Positions 47,366 through 57,546 of a DNA stretch of 64,000 nt are shown here, piece after piece. The position numbers and the translations under genes were made by a program. The DNA is taken from assembly GCA_030425925.1 (NCBI GenBank), contig JAUHZO010000004.1:214729-278728 (forward strand). Direction: 5' to 3'. Each line of letters opens with the position of its first letter. Position 1 is the stretch's first letter. The stretch comes from Alphaproteobacteria bacterium (GTDB taxonomy: Bacteria; Pseudomonadota; Alphaproteobacteria; Rhodobacterales; Rhodobacteraceae). The notes below the pieces were generated by a model. The model ran no database searches and had not been told where the DNA came from. It worked only from the letters and a program-made list of their open reading frames with translations.

Positions 47366-48021
47366 GCCGGCTGCGTACCCAGAAACGCCGACATGTGAAA
47401 GGCGGATTGTTCCGTGCGGCGGCCAAAGCCCTGGCTGACCGGGCAGGCGCGTCGCACCAGGCATCCGTTCCTGCACTCCGCCCCGGCGGGTGTGGCCAGA
47501 TGCGCCTTGCAGGCAGGTACGTCATAGTCATGACCGGCGCCCAGCGCGCCGACGGGGCAGGCCGTCAGGCACGGGGCCGGACAGTCGATGCAGGGCGAGG
47601 CCGCGGGCCGGGGCAGGTCCAGCCGTCGGGGCAGGGCCACCGCGCCGCGATAGCTGATGAACAGGCCTGCCGAGTTGTGCACCAGAAGCCCCACCGGCGA
47701 GGCATGAGCGGTGCCCGCCCGCGTGGCCCAGCGCAGAAAGGGCCGCCAGGGCGGGCCGCCAAAGGGAAACAGCGCACTCCCGCCCCAGTCTGCGGCCAGC
47801 CCGCCGACAACGCGTTCCGACCAGCGGTTCATCGGGTCGGGCAGGCCGTCTCGGTATTCGTCGGACCCGGTGAACAGCGCCCAGAAATCCGGCTCGTCCG
47901 GCCCCAGCAAGACCAGCGTGCCGCAGCCCTCCGGCGCGTCGTCCGCTGCTTCGGGGTGAAACGCGCCGCGCACCGCCAGACCGACCGCGCGCGCCTCTGG
48001 CGCCAGGGCGTCGGGTGTCAC
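47362..48021 (-). CDS. Ferredoxin-like protein with two 4Fe-4S sites
   Basis: The 219-residue protein has eight C-terminal cysteines in two clusters: C144, C147, C151, C155 ([13 protein letters not shown]) and C171, C183, C187, C193. This resembles the ferredoxin part of the epoxyqueuosine reductase family, but the N-terminal half is not recognised. It starts with GTG overlapping the argB stop (GTGA) and ends overlapping the sixA-like start. It probably carries electrons to an unknown partner. Confidence 0.82.
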   Translation of the reverse strand: MTPDALAPEARAVGLAVRGAFHPEAADDAPEGCGTLVLLGPDEPDFWALFTGSDEYRDGLPDPMNRWSERVVGGLAADWGGSALFPFGGPPWRPFLRWATRAGTAHASPVGLLVHNSAGLFISYRGAVALPRRLDLPRPAASPCIDCPAPCLTACPVGALGAGHDYDVPACKAHLATPAGAECRNGCLVRRACPVSQGFGRRTEQSAFHMSAFLGTQPA

Positions 48022-48890
48022 GCCCGCGCCGCGCGGATCAGCGAGCCGGAGCCATGTTCGGTGAACAGTTCCAGCAGGCAGGCATTCGGCACGCGCCCGT
48101 CGATGATCACGACGCCGCGAACGCCGTCCTCGATGGCCTTCAGCGCGGTTTCCGTCTTGGGGATCATGCCGCCGGCGATGACACCCTCGTCGGTCATGCG
48201 GCGGACCTCGTCCGGGGTCAGTTCGGTCACCACCTCACCCGCCGCGTTCTTGACGCCCTGCACGTCGGTCAGAAGCAGCAGGCGGTCCGCCTTCAGCGCC
48301 CCGGCAATCGCCCCGGCGGCGGTGTCGCCATTGACGTTGAACGTCTCGCCCGGCTGCATGCCCGTGGCCACGGGGGCCACCACCGGGATGATGCCCGCGT
48401 CGAACAGATCGCGCAGCACCTGGACGTTCATCTCGACCGGGCGGCCGACAAAGCCCAGTTCGGGATCGTCGGGCTCGCACACCATCAGGTCGTCATCCTT
48501 GCCCGACAGCCCCACGGCGCGGCCGCCTTCGTCCATGATCGCCTGCACGATGCGCTTGTTCACCAGCCCGGTCAGCACCATCTCGACCACCTCGACGGTG
48601 GCCTGATCGGTGACCCGCTTGCCGCGGACAAAACGGCTTTCGATGCCCAGACGGCCCAGCAGATCGTTGATCATCGGACCGCCGCCATGCACCACCACCG
48701 GGTTCACGCCGACCTGGCGCATCAGCACGATGTCGCGGGCAAACTCTGCCATGGCGTCGCCGTCCCCCATGGCGTTGCCGCCGAACTTCACCACGACAAT
48801 CGCGCCGGCATAGCGCTGCAGATAGGGCAGGGCCTCGGAAAGGGTGCGGGCGGTGGCGATCCAGTCTCTGTTCATGGTCCGTGTTTTCAT
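48018..48890 (-). CDS. argB: Acetylglutamate kinase
   Basis: The 290-residue enzyme phosphorylates N-acetylglutamate in arginine synthesis. [29 protein letters not shown] and [15 protein letters not shown] are standard. The start at 48890 is preceded by CCGGAG at a good distance; an alternative ATG at 48875 is in frame. It lies 52 bases after engB. Confidence 0.96.
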   Translation of the reverse strand: MKTRTMNRDWIATARTLSEALPYLQRYAGAIVVVKFGGNAMGDGDAMAEFARDIVLMRQVGVNPVVVHGGGPMINDLLGRLGIESRFVRGKRVTDQATVEVVEMVLTGLVNKRIVQAIMDEGGRAVGLSGKDDDLMVCEPDDPELGFVGRPVEMNVQVLRDLFDAGIIPVVAPVATGMQPGETFNVNGDTAAGAIAGALKADRLLLLTDVQGVKNAAGEVVTELTPDEVRRMTDEGVIAGGMIPKTETALKAIEDGVRGVVIIDGRVPNACLLELFTEHGSGSLIRAARA

Positions 48891-48942
48891 TTTCTGTCTC
48901 CGGGGCGGTCCGCGCCACCTTGCCCCGCGCCGCGCCGGATTT

Positions 48943-49596
48943 CTAGGCGAGTCCCGCGATGATCGCGCGCAGGGTGCCGATGCCATCGCCCTTTTCGCTG
49001 CTGGTCACCACCAGTTCGGGATAGGCCGCCGGGTGCCTCGCCAGCGCGCCGCGCACCTGGGCCAGCGTGTCGTCCATGTGCTTGCCCTTGATCTTGTCGG
49101 CCTTGGTCAGAACCACCTGGAAGGTCACGGCGGCGCGGTCCAGCAGGGTCAGGATCTCTTCGTCCACCTTCTTGACGCCGTGGCGGCTGTCGATCAGCAC
49201 GAAGGCCCGGCGCAGGGTGGCGCGGCCCGACAGGTACTGCTTGAGCAGCGCCTGCCAGCGGGCGACCACCGCCACCGGCGCATTGGCAAAGCCATATCCG
49301 GGCAGGTCGACGATGTAATACCGGTCGGACGCGGTGAAATAGTTGATCTCTTGCGTGCGACCGGGGGTGTTGGAGGCGCGCGCCAGCCCCTTGCGCCCGG
49401 TCAGCGCATTGATCAGGCTGGATTTTCCGACATTGGAGCGCCCGGCAAAGCAGACCTCGGGCCGGTCGCCCGGGGGCAGGCCGTCCATGGCCACCACGCC
49501 CTTGAGGAAACCCACCTCGCCTGCAAAGAGCTTGCGCCCCGCTTCCAGCGCTGCGTCGTCCGGCGCTTCGGCCAGCGGGAAGGGCAGGGCCGTCAC
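48943..49596 (-). CDS. engB: GTP-binding protein EngB/YihA (ribosome biogenesis)
   Basis: The 217-residue GTPase acts in large-subunit assembly. G1 [15 protein letters not shown]2 region [13 protein letters not shown]3 DLPGYGFA and G4 TKADK are intact. It starts with GTG, overlapping the stop of the MOSC gene (GTGA). Confidence 0.96.
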   Translation of the reverse strand: MTALPFPLAEAPDDAALEAGRKLFAGEVGFLKGVVAMDGLPPGDRPEVCFAGRSNVGKSSLINALTGRKGLARASNTPGRTQEINYFTASDRYYIVDLPGYGFANAPVAVVARWQALLKQYLSGRATLRRAFVLIDSRHGVKKVDEEILTLLDRAAVTFQVVLTKADKIKGKHMDDTLAQVRGALARHPAAYPELVVTSSEKGDGIGTLRAIIAGLA

Positions 49597-50336
49597 AGCG
49601 CGCGCACCTCATCGCCCGGCGCGATGCGGCCGCCGCGCACGACCTCGGCCCGGACCGAGAAATCCCGGTGCTCCCAACTGTCCAGCGCGCCCAGAACATT
49701 GGCATCGCGTGTGCCGGTATCGGGGTTGTTGTGCGTGGCGAGGCAACGGTCGGTCCGTTCGCGCGGGATCAGCACGGCTTCGCCCACCTGCACCTCGCGC
49801 CCGATCCAGTCGAATTCCTCCCACGGGGCACCGCCGTCGAACCACAGGTTGCCGCGCCAGCGGTGGATCGACAGGGGCTGGCCCAGTCGCTGTTCCACCG
49901 CCCGGTGCGAGGACAGGTTGCACAGCGTCACCGACGGAAAGTCGCTGTCGGTAAAGCCGCGGCCCGGGCCGCGCAGCACCCTTGCGGACCGGGCCCGGTT
50001 TTCCGGGATGAAATCGCCGGCCCAGTCAATCAGACGCGCGCCTTCGTCGTCGGGACGGAAGACCAGCGGCTCCCTGTCCGGATGGCGCAACGTGACGGTT
50101 TCCGTGACCTCGTCCAGCTCCGCCGTGATCGCGGCCAGCATCGGCGCCTTGGATCCGATGGAAAAATGCCGGCACGGCACCCATGTGCTGCCATCGGCGT
50201 CCGAGGCATCATGCGCCACCGCCCAGTGACGGTCATAGGGCAGGGTCTGCCCGGCCTGCAGCGTCACCTCCGGCAGGGTTTCGCGGCCATGGCTCTTGAC
50301 CGGAAAGCGCCAGATGGCGGTGAGGCGGATGGTCAT
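49593..50336 (-). CDS. MOSC domain protein
   Basis: The 247-residue protein has an N-terminal MOSC beta-barrel (IWRFPVKSHGRETL) and a C-terminal MOSC domain with the conserved Cys in RTDRCLATHNNPDTGTRD. Related proteins bind molybdenum cofactor or carry sulfur from pyridoxal enzymes. It overlaps yidC upstream and engB downstream by 4 bases each; the start at 50336 is chosen for this reason and for length. Confidence 0.92.
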   Translation of the reverse strand: MTIRLTAIWRFPVKSHGRETLPEVTLQAGQTLPYDRHWAVAHDASDADGSTWVPCRHFSIGSKAPMLAAITAELDEVTETVTLRHPDREPLVFRPDDEGARLIDWAGDFIPENRARSARVLRGPGRGFTDSDFPSVTLCNLSSHRAVEQRLGQPLSIHRWRGNLWFDGGAPWEEFDWIGREVQVGEAVLIPRERTDRCLATHNNPDTGTRDANVLGALDSWEHRDFSVRAEVVRGGRIAPGDEVRAL

Positions 50337-52150
50337 TTCTCCTCCGGCGGCGAACGCTTGAAGCTGGAGAGGATGTTGCCCAGGATATCCGGCTTGTAGC
50401 CCTGGCTGCGCATGATCAGGTATTGCTGGGTGAAGGTGATCAGGTTGTTGGCGATCCAGTAGACCACCAGCCCGCTGGCGAACCCGCCCAGCATGAACAT
50501 GAACACCCAGGGCATCCAGGCAAAGATCATCGCCTGGGTCGGGTCGGTCGGGGCCGGGTTCAGTTTTTGCTGCAGCCACATCGACACGCCCAGCAGCAGC
50601 GGCAGGATGCCGATGAAGACCAGTGCCAGGATCGATTGCGGATCGGGCGCGGCCCAGGGCAAGAGGCCGAAGAGGTTGTAGAACGAGGTCGGGTCCGGCG
50701 CGCTGAGATCGCTGAACGGGCCCAGCCAGGGCGCGTGGCGCAGTTCCAGCGTGACAAAGATCACCTTGTACAGGCTGAAGAAGATCGGGATCTGCAGAAG
50801 GATCGGCAGGCAGCCCGAGGCCGGGTTCACCTTTTCCTTCTTGTAAAGCTCCATCATTTCCTTCTGGAGCTTTTCACGGTCGTCGCCCGCGCGCTCCTTG
50901 ATCTTTTCCATCTCGGGCTGCAGTTCCTTCATCTTGGCCATCGAGACGTAGGACTTGTAGGCCAGCGGGAACAGCAGGGCCTTGATCAGCAGGGTCAGGC
51001 CGATGATGGCCCAGCCCATGTTGCCGATCGCCTGGTTGATGTAGTGCAGGACGGCAAAGATCGGCTTGGTCAGGAAGAAGAACCAGCCCCAGTCGATCGA
51101 GTCGAGAAAGCGGTCGACACCGGCGGTCTGGTAGTCGCGGATCGTCTCCCATTCCTTGGCACCGGCAAACAGCAGGGTTGTGACCTCGGCATTCTGCCCG
51201 GCAGCCAGGGTCAGCGTGGGCAGGACCGCTTCGGTCTGGTAGATGTCGCGGCGGTCGTCATATTTGGCGACCTGCTTGAAGGCGTTGCCGGGCTCGGGGA
51301 TCAGCGTGGCCATCCAGTAATGGTCGGTAAAGCCGATCCAGCCGTTTTCGGCCACCTGGGTCACCTGGGCGCGCGCGCCTTCCGAGGGCACCACCTCGAA
51401 ATCGGGCATGTCGTCATAGTCGATCTCGGCGAGTTCGCCATCGGCCATGGCGACAACACCCTCGTGAAGGATGAAGAAGTTCTTGAGGTTGTCGGGGATC
51501 CCATGCCGCGCCAGCACGCCATAAGGGGCCAGCGACACGGTGTTGCCGGACGGGTTCTCGACACTCTGGCGAATGGTAAACAGATAGTCCCGGTCGACCG
51601 CGATCTCGCGGCGGAAGATCAATCCGGCGGGGCTGTCCCAGCGCAGGACCAGCGGGCTGTCGACGCCCAGCGTCTCGCCGCTTTCCAGCTGCCACGCGGT
51701 GTTGGCACCGGGCACGTCTTCGAGCGTCAGACCGGCCCCCGGGGCCCAGCCATAAAGCGCATAATAGGGCGAGGCGCTGCCGACCGGATCGAGGAACTGC
51801 ACGATGGGCGAATCCTCGGGCAGTTCCTCGCGGTAGTCCTTGAGACGCAGATCGTCGATCCGCCCGCCGGTCATCGAGATCGTGCCTTCGAGGCGGGGGG
51901 TGTCGATGGTGACCCGCGGCGCCTCGGTGGTGTCGGCCATGACGGGCGCATCGCCGCGCTGCGCGGCCGGTCCGGCCGCGGAGGGTGCGGCGGCCACGTC
52001 TGCCCCGGTGGTGGCGTCGGTGGCGGTCACGGCCGGGGCGTTGGGGTCTTCGGCCGGGGGTTCGGGTGGCGGGAACAGGACGAACCACACCAGAATGACC
52101 AGGAAGCTGAGCGCTGTCGCGAGGAGCAGGTTCTTGTTCTGATCGTCCAT
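50333..52150 (-). CDS. yidC: Membrane protein insertase YidC
   Basis: The 605-residue protein inserts and folds inner-membrane proteins alone or with Sec. It has an N-terminal membrane anchor (about 7-26), a large periplasmic beta domain and the conserved C-terminal five-helix core with MKELQPEMEKIKERAGDDRE and NPASGCLPILLQIPIFFSLY. In related genomes rpmH, rnpA and yidD lie just upstream; here three other genes separate them. Confidence 0.97.
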   Translation of the reverse strand: MDDQNKNLLLATALSFLVILVWFVLFPPPEPPAEDPNAPAVTATDATTGADVAAAPSAAGPAAQRGDAPVMADTTEAPRVTIDTPRLEGTISMTGGRIDDLRLKDYREELPEDSPIVQFLDPVGSASPYYALYGWAPGAGLTLEDVPGANTAWQLESGETLGVDSPLVLRWDSPAGLIFRREIAVDRDYLFTIRQSVENPSGNTVSLAPYGVLARHGIPDNLKNFFILHEGVVAMADGELAEIDYDDMPDFEVVPSEGARAQVTQVAENGWIGFTDHYWMATLIPEPGNAFKQVAKYDDRRDIYQTEAVLPTLTLAAGQNAEVTTLLFAGAKEWETIRDYQTAGVDRFLDSIDWGWFFFLTKPIFAVLHYINQAIGNMGWAIIGLTLLIKALLFPLAYKSYVSMAKMKELQPEMEKIKERAGDDREKLQKEMMELYKKEKVNPASGCLPILLQIPIFFSLYKVIFVTLELRHAPWLGPFSDLSAPDPTSFYNLFGLLPWAAPDPQSILALVFIGILPLLLGVSMWLQQKLNPAPTDPTQAMIFAWMPWVFMFMLGGFASGLVVYWIANNLITFTQQYLIMRSQGYKPDILGNILSSFKRSPPEEK

Positions 52151-52266
52151 GAACTGGGCCGCTTTCTGCTGTGGAGGTCAAGCCTGGGTTCAACCGATCC
52201 GCGCCCCAAAGGTCAAGCGGATTCCGGGGCTCGCAGGGCGGCGCGCGGTCCTGCGCCGCAGTCGCC

Positions 52267-53814
52267 TTACATGGTGCCGCGCCCAAGCTGCCGCGCGCCG
52301 GCAATGCGGTCGTCATGCGCGCGTGCCCAGTCGGCCAGTTGCTCGCCCGGCATGGGCCGGGCGATGCCGAAGCCCTGCACGTGGTCGCAGCCCAGCTGCG
52401 CCAGAAGCGCGTGTTCCCCAACGCTTTCAACCCCTTCGGCCAGCGTTTCGAGACCCAGACGGTCGGCCATGCCCAGGACGGCGGCCAGCATGCGGCGCTG
52501 TTCCTCGTCCCGGTCTATGCGGGTGACAAAGCTGCGGTCGATCTTGAGCCGGTGCACGCGGAACCGCCGCAACGCGGCGATGGAGGCGTTGCCGGTGCCG
52601 AAATCGTCCAGATCGATATGGCAGCCCAGTTCCGCAAGAGCCGTGATGTTGCGCGCCACCACGCCTTCGGGGGCGTCGGCAATCACGGTTTCCAGAACCT
52701 CGATCCCCAGCCGCGGCGGGGTCAGGCCAAAGCGGTCAAGCTCCCATTCGACCCGCTCCACCAGCTTGGGATCGCGCAGTTCGGCATCCGAAAAGTTCAC
52801 CGCGACGCGGGGGATGTCCAGCCCCGCCTGGTCCCAGCTGCGCAGCGCCGTCAGGCTGTGGCGCAGGATCACCTGGCCCAGACTGGCCATCTCGCCCGCC
52901 TCGTCCAGCGTGCGCAGGAATTGCGCGGGCGGTACGATCCCCCGTTCCGGATGCAGCCAGCGGGCCAGCGCCTCGACCCCACTGACAGTGCCGGTGGACG
53001 TGCAGAGCTGGGGCTGGAACCAGGGCTGGATCTGGCCGTTCTGCAGGGCCGCCTTGACCTCGGCCGCAAGGGTTTTCTGCGCGGCATGCGCCTTTCGCAT
53101 GGTTTCGGTCCAGGCGCGGATGGCCGAGGGGCCGTTGGCGGCGGCCTCGTCCAGCGCGACCTGCGCGGCGTCGAACATGTCGCGCCCCGTGGCACCGTCG
53201 GCCAGCCGCTGGCTGCCGCAAAAGCCGATGCTGGCCGAAAGATACCGTGTGGAATCGTCCACGGAGGCCGGTTCTTCCAGCCCGCTTTGCAGGCGGCTGG
53301 ACAGTTGCAGCAGCGCTTCGAGATCAAGCCGGAGCGACGGCGACATCAGCACGACATAGCGATTGTCACCCAGCCGTGCGGCCACGTCGTCGCGCCTCAG
53401 CATGTTGCGCAGGCGCGACAGGGTCAGTTCGCGCATGGCATCCACCGTGGCGGCCCCGGCGCGGCGGGCGATGTCATCTAGCCCGTCGATCTCGATCAGC
53501 AGGCAGGCGGTGTGCAGGCTGGCCTCTCGCGCGCGGACCAGCGCCCTGTCGGCCATTGCCAGCGCATGGGTCAGGTTGACGACATCGGCCACCCGTTGCG
53601 GCACGTCCAGCCGTGCGGGGGTATCGCCGAAGCCCCCGACCAGAACGAAGACCACCGGCAGGCCCAGAGCGACGAAGATCAGCAGCGCCTCGCCCCCGAT
53701 CCAGAACGCACCCAGCGCCAGCGCAGGCAGGAAGGCCAGCGCCTGAGGCCCGAACAGCCCGCGGCGCAGGATGTGGCGAAGCGTGGCGAGACGTGCCTTG
53801 ATGTCGGTGCGCAT
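52267..53814 (-). CDS. EAL-domain cyclic-di-GMP phosphodiesterase with a degenerate GGDEF domain
   Basis: The 515-residue protein has two N-terminal membrane helices (about 25-62), a GGDEF-like domain whose signature is degraded to LGDNRY (148-153), and an EAL domain (about 250-500). EAL catalytic residues look intact: E281 in EALARW, N340, E372, D403-D404 in DDFG, K424, E463 and Q480. It probably hydrolyses c-di-GMP, with the GGDEF part as a regulatory or GTP-binding domain. GAAAGGGG upstream supports the start at 53814. Confidence 0.9.
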   Translation of the reverse strand: MRTDIKARLATLRHILRRGLFGPQALAFLPALALGAFWIGGEALLIFVALGLPVVFVLVGGFGDTPARLDVPQRVADVVNLTHALAMADRALVRAREASLHTACLLIEIDGLDDIARRAGAATVDAMRELTLSRLRNMLRRDDVAARLGDNRYVVLMSPSLRLDLEALLQLSSRLQSGLEEPASVDDSTRYLSASIGFCGSQRLADGATGRDMFDAAQVALDEAAANGPSAIRAWTETMRKAHAAQKTLAAEVKAALQNGQIQPWFQPQLCTSTGTVSGVEALARWLHPERGIVPPAQFLRTLDEAGEMASLGQVILRHSLTALRSWDQAGLDIPRVAVNFSDAELRDPKLVERVEWELDRFGLTPPRLGIEVLETVIADAPEGVVARNITALAELGCHIDLDDFGTGNASIAALRRFRVHRLKIDRSFVTRIDRDEEQRRMLAAVLGMADRLGLETLAEGVESVGEHALLAQLGCDHVQGFGIARPMPGEQLADWARAHDDRIAGARQLGRGTM

Positions 53815-53872
53815 TGGACTGCCCCTTTCCTTCCGGCGGGGGCAGCCTAGGGCCGGGGCGGTAACCCGACTC

Positions 53873-54736
53873 TTAACGCGGCACGGGTTTTTCCGTGGCA
53901 TTCTCCGCGTCTGACTGTCGCACCAGCCCGGCAAAGTCGAACAGGCCCGGGTCGAGCATGTGTGACGGACGGATGTTCATCAGCGCGCGGAACATCACCT
54001 GGCGCCGCCCGGGGCTGTTGCGTTCCCACTGGTCGAGAATCGCCTTGACCTGCTGCCGCTGAAGCCCGTCCTGGCTGCCGCACAGATCGCAGGGGATGAT
54101 GGGATAGTCCATCGCCCGCGCGAACCGGTCGCAATCGGCCTCGGCGACATGGGCCAGCGGGCGGTAGACAAACAGATCGCCCTCTTCGTTCACCAGCTTG
54201 GGCGGCATCGTGGCCAGCCGCCCGCCATGGAACAGGTTCATGAAGAACGTCTCGAGGATGTCGTCGCGGTGATGGCCCAGAACCACGGCCGAACACCCCT
54301 CTTCACGCGCGATCCGGTAGAGATGCCCGCGCCGGAGCCGGGAACACAGCGCGCAATAGGTGCGCCCCTGCGGCACCTTGTCGACAACCACGGCATAGGT
54401 GTTCTGGTACTCGATCCGGTGCGGCACGCCGCGGGCGGCCAGAAACTCGGGCAGCACCGTGGCGGGAAAGCCGGGCTGGCCCTGATCCAGATTGCAGGCC
54501 AGAAGGTCCACCGGAAGCAGGCCCCGCCATTTCAGCTCGTACAACACGGCCAGCAGGGTATAGCTGTCCTTGCCGCCGGACAGGCAGACCAGCCAGCGCG
54601 CGCCGCGTTCCACCATGCCGTATTGCGCCACCGCCTCGCGCACATTGGCCACGATGCGTTTGCGGAGCTTCTTGAACTCCGTCGTCTTGGGGGCCCCGTG
54701 AAACAGCGGGTGGATGTCGTCGCTTTCGTCCAGCAT
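53873..54736 (-). CDS. ttcA: tRNA 2-thiocytidine biosynthesis protein TtcA
   Basis: The 287-residue enzyme thiolates C32 of certain tRNAs. The PP-loop SGGKDS (53-58) and the cluster-binding cysteines C128, C131 (CALC) and C219 of CDLC are present. It is divergent from the pentapeptide gene and lies 58 bases upstream of the EAL gene. Confidence 0.95.
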   Translation of the reverse strand: MLDESDDIHPLFHGAPKTTEFKKLRKRIVANVREAVAQYGMVERGARWLVCLSGGKDSYTLLAVLYELKWRGLLPVDLLACNLDQGQPGFPATVLPEFLAARGVPHRIEYQNTYAVVVDKVPQGRTYCALCSRLRRGHLYRIAREEGCSAVVLGHHRDDILETFFMNLFHGGRLATMPPKLVNEEGDLFVYRPLAHVAEADCDRFARAMDYPIIPCDLCGSQDGLQRQQVKAILDQWERNSPGRRQVMFRALMNIRPSHMLDPGLFDFAGLVRQSDAENATEKPVPR

Positions 54737-54843
54737 GGCGGGGGTTTAGTCGATCCCTGCGCCAAAGCAAGCGTTGCAAGGCTTGATCATGCCGCCGCCA
54801 TGGCCAAACTGGCGGCATCCCGCCCGAACCGCCGGATCCCGAC

Positions 54844-56457
54844 ATGGACGCGCCCGACCCGCCCCCGCCTTCTGCCAGACCGCCCTTCCTGTTCGGCGTG
54901 ATCCTGTTCGGGTTCGGGCTGCTGGCCGGCATCCTGCTGGCCTTTTCCGGCTACGGGATCGAGGACAGCGCAGGCCTCGTGGTGACGGTCTTTCTGGCGC
55001 TGATCTTCTGCGTCATGCTGCTGTCGGCGCTGCTGGTGCTGTTCCGCAAACCGTTGCTGCGGCAGCTTTTCGGCGTGGCCGAGGCGCAACTGGAGGAACT
55101 GGCGGGCCCGCTGGCGCTGGTGGCGGAACGGACCGCGGAACGCGATCCGCCGGGGGCCGTCCGGGCGGCGCGCGACGTGCTCAAGCTCAGCTTTGCGCGC
55201 TATGCCTGGCTGTCGGCGCGGCGCTGGATGCTGGCCTCGCTCACCGGGCTGATCGCGGCCATGGCGGCGCTGGCGGGCACCGCGCTGCTGTTCAAGCAGA
55301 ATCAGCTGATCGAGACGCAGGCCGGGCTGCTGACCGAACAGACCGCGCTGTTCGAACAGCAGGTGGAACTGGCCGAGGCGGCGCGCAACGCCATCCTGGC
55401 CGGCGAGATCACCGAGATCGCGGCGCTTCTGGGCGAAGCGCTGGACGAAGCCGGGCTGGCGCGCGGCGACGGGCCGGACGCGATCCCCTATCTCGACAGC
55501 CTGCACGACATCGGCCACAGCCTGCGGATGCGGATCATCGCGGCCTCGCGCGGGGCCAAGCCCTACCGCTTTCTGCGGCCGATGATCGTGGCGGCCGACC
55601 AGCGCGACCGCCAGCGCGTCGCCGCGGCGCGGCGGCAGGCGGAACTGCCGGATTTCCATTCCGCGATCCGCGACGCCTTTCGCTGGCAGGACCCGCCCGA
55701 GACGCTCAGCCTCGTGCCGTCGCCGCTCAGCCCCGAACGCGGGCAGCTGCTCGAGGTGCTGGTGCGGTCCGGGGTCGCCGACCATGCCGCGCTGAACTAT
55801 TACGGGCTCGACCTGTCCCATGCCTGGGCGGATGACGTCTATCTGCTGGGCACCGTGATGCAGGGCGCGGCGCTGAGCTATGCCAGCCTGCGTCGCGGAC
55901 AGCTGATCGAAACCGATCTGCGCGGGGCCACGCTGGACAATGCCGACCTGACCCGCGCCTTCATCTCGCGCGCGCTGTTCTCGACCCTGACCGGCGAAGT
56001 CGCCCGTGGACCTTATGCTGCACTGGGCTACACACCGCAGACCTCGCTGGTGGGCACGCGCTTTGCCGAAGCCGCGCTGCGGCAGGTGGCGCTGACGGGC
56101 GCGCAGGCCACCCTGGCGGATTTCGACCGCGCGCTGCTGGTCGAGGTGGATTTCTCGCAGGCCTCGCTGCGCGGTGCCACGTTCCGCGGGGCAGTGCTGC
56201 ACGCGGTGACCTTTGACGGGGCCGCGCTGCATTCAGTGGATTTTGACGGGGCCTTTGTCACCAGCGGCGATTTTCTCGAGCTGCTGGCGGACAGCGCCCT
56301 GCCCGGCAGTTTCCGCGCTGACCGCTACGAGATCACACCGGCGGCCTGGACCGAGGTGGCGCAGATCGACACGGCCTATCTGGTGCTGGAAGAGGACAGT
56401 TTCGAACGCTACTGGAAACTGCGCCGCATCAAGCCGTTCGAGGACGTGGACAACTAG
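54844..56457 (+). CDS. Membrane-anchored pentapeptide-repeat protein
   Basis: The 537-residue protein has three membrane helices (about 13-35, 43-68, 130-152), a probable coiled coil (about 153-190), a middle domain and a run of A(D/N)LxX-type pentapeptides (about 335-480, for example ETDLRGATLDNADLTRA and EVDFSQASLRGATFRGA). Such repeats form a right-handed beta helix used for binding. The ligand is unknown. It is on the opposite strand to the housekeeping block around it and converges on yidD. Confidence 0.85.
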   Translation: MDAPDPPPPSARPPFLFGVILFGFGLLAGILLAFSGYGIEDSAGLVVTVFLALIFCVMLLSALLVLFRKPLLRQLFGVAEAQLEELAGPLALVAERTAERDPPGAVRAARDVLKLSFARYAWLSARRWMLASLTGLIAAMAALAGTALLFKQNQLIETQAGLLTEQTALFEQQVELAEAARNAILAGEITEIAALLGEALDEAGLARGDGPDAIPYLDSLHDIGHSLRMRIIAASRGAKPYRFLRPMIVAADQRDRQRVAAARRQAELPDFHSAIRDAFRWQDPPETLSLVPSPLSPERGQLLEVLVRSGVADHAALNYYGLDLSHAWADDVYLLGTVMQGAALSYASLRRGQLIETDLRGATLDNADLTRAFISRALFSTLTGEVARGPYAALGYTPQTSLVGTRFAEAALRQVALTGAQATLADFDRALLVEVDFSQASLRGATFRGAVLHAVTFDGAALHSVDFDGAFVTSGDFLELLADSALPGSFRADRYEITPAAWTEVAQIDTAYLVLEEDSFERYWKLRRIKPFEDVDN

Positions 56458-56499
56458 GCATTGTCCACGTCGCCCGGGCAGAACCGCTGCAAGGCGTCG

Positions 56500-56721
56500 T
56501 CAGTCCGGCACGTTGTCGATGCCGGACCCGCCCCAGGGATGGCAGCGCGCGATCCGGTGCAGGGTCAGCCAGGTGCCGCGCAAGGCGCCATGACGCTCCA
56601 GCGCCTCCAGCGCATAGGCCGAACAGGTGGGGTGATAGCGGCAGCCATGGCCCACCCACGGGCTGAACAGCAGCCTGTAGGCGCGGATCGGCAGCGCCAC
56701 GACACGGGCCAGCGGGCTCAT
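56500..56721 (-). CDS. yidD: Membrane protein insertion efficiency factor YidD
   Basis: The 73-residue protein has the family core [26 protein letters not shown] with its conserved cysteines. It assists YidC. The start at 56721 overlaps the rnpA stop by 4 bases. yidC itself lies 4.3 kb further on, after three unrelated genes. Confidence 0.94.
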   Translation of the reverse strand: MSPLARVVALPIRAYRLLFSPWVGHGCRYHPTCSAYALEALERHGALRGTWLTLHRIARCHPWGGSGIDNVPD

Positions 56722-57104
56722 CCATGCACCTTGCGCAGGGCGCGGTGCAGGTCCTGCTGCAGGGCGGCAAACTCTCGCGTTGCCGTGACATGCGGCCGCC
56801 CGATCAGGACATAATCCCAACCCGGCTTGCCGTGACGGGGCAGGATCATGCGGGCGATCTCGCGCAGGCGCCGCTTGGCCCGGTTGCGCGCCACGGCATT
56901 GCCGACCTTTTTCGAGCAGGTAAAGCCCACGCGGATGCCCTCGGCCTCACTTGCGCCACGTTGGCGCGCTTGCAGCAGGAACCCTTCGCAGGGCGCGCGG
57001 CGGGCGCGGGCGGCGCGCAGGAAATCCGCCCTTTTCGACAGGATGCCCAAGGGAGCGAAGGCCGCCGCGGAGCATTCCGGGGCGGCCTGCAGCGCGCTTG
57101 TCAT
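56718..57104 (-). CDS. rnpA: Ribonuclease P protein component
   Basis: The 128-residue basic protein is the RNase P subunit that aids tRNA 5' maturation. [26 protein letters not shown] is the family signature. The start at 57104 follows the usual short gap after rpmH; the open frame extends antisense-like beyond it. Confidence 0.95.
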   Translation of the reverse strand: MTSALQAAPECSAAAFAPLGILSKRADFLRAARARRAPCEGFLLQARQRGASEAEGIRVGFTCSKKVGNAVARNRAKRRLREIARMILPRHGKPGWDYVLIGRPHVTATREFAALQQDLHRALRKVHG

Positions 57105-57118
57105 GGCGCTGGCTTGGA

Positions 57119-57256
57119 TCAGGCGCTCAGCCGCTTGCGACCGCGGGCGCGGCGCGCGTTCAGGACCTTGCGGCCCCCCTTGGTCGCCATGCGGGCGCGG
57201 AAGCCGTGACGCTTCTTGCGAACGTAGTTGGACGGCTGAAAGGTGCGTTTGGTCAT
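57119..57256 (-). CDS. rpmH: 50S ribosomal protein L34
   Basis: The 45-codon frame on the minus strand begins [19 protein letters not shown] and ends GRKRLSA, a complete L34. It starts at 57256 and stops 14 bases before rnpA. The rpmH-rnpA-yidD order is standard. Confidence 0.97.
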   Translation of the reverse strand: MTKRTFQPSNYVRKKRHGFRARMATKGGRKVLNARRARGRKRLSA

Positions 57257-57546
57257 CGCGGCTACTCCGTGTCATTGGCCCCTGCGACATACGGATTCGC
57301 CCGGCCAGTGGTATTCGAAGCCCGTGCTATAGGGACGTGTCACAGATATGTCAAACGTCGATGCCGCCGTGACTGCAACAATTCCGCCGCCGCAGGCCGC
57401 GCAAATGTTTCAGTTCGGCCCGCAGCGCCCCGAATGCTCACGCCCGGGCGGCGGATGATCAACCGGGCGTGAACGGCGTTTCGCCGGGGCGCCGCAGGGG
57501 GCATCTCTTGGCCAACGCCCTTGCAACCCCGAAAGCCCTGAGACAC

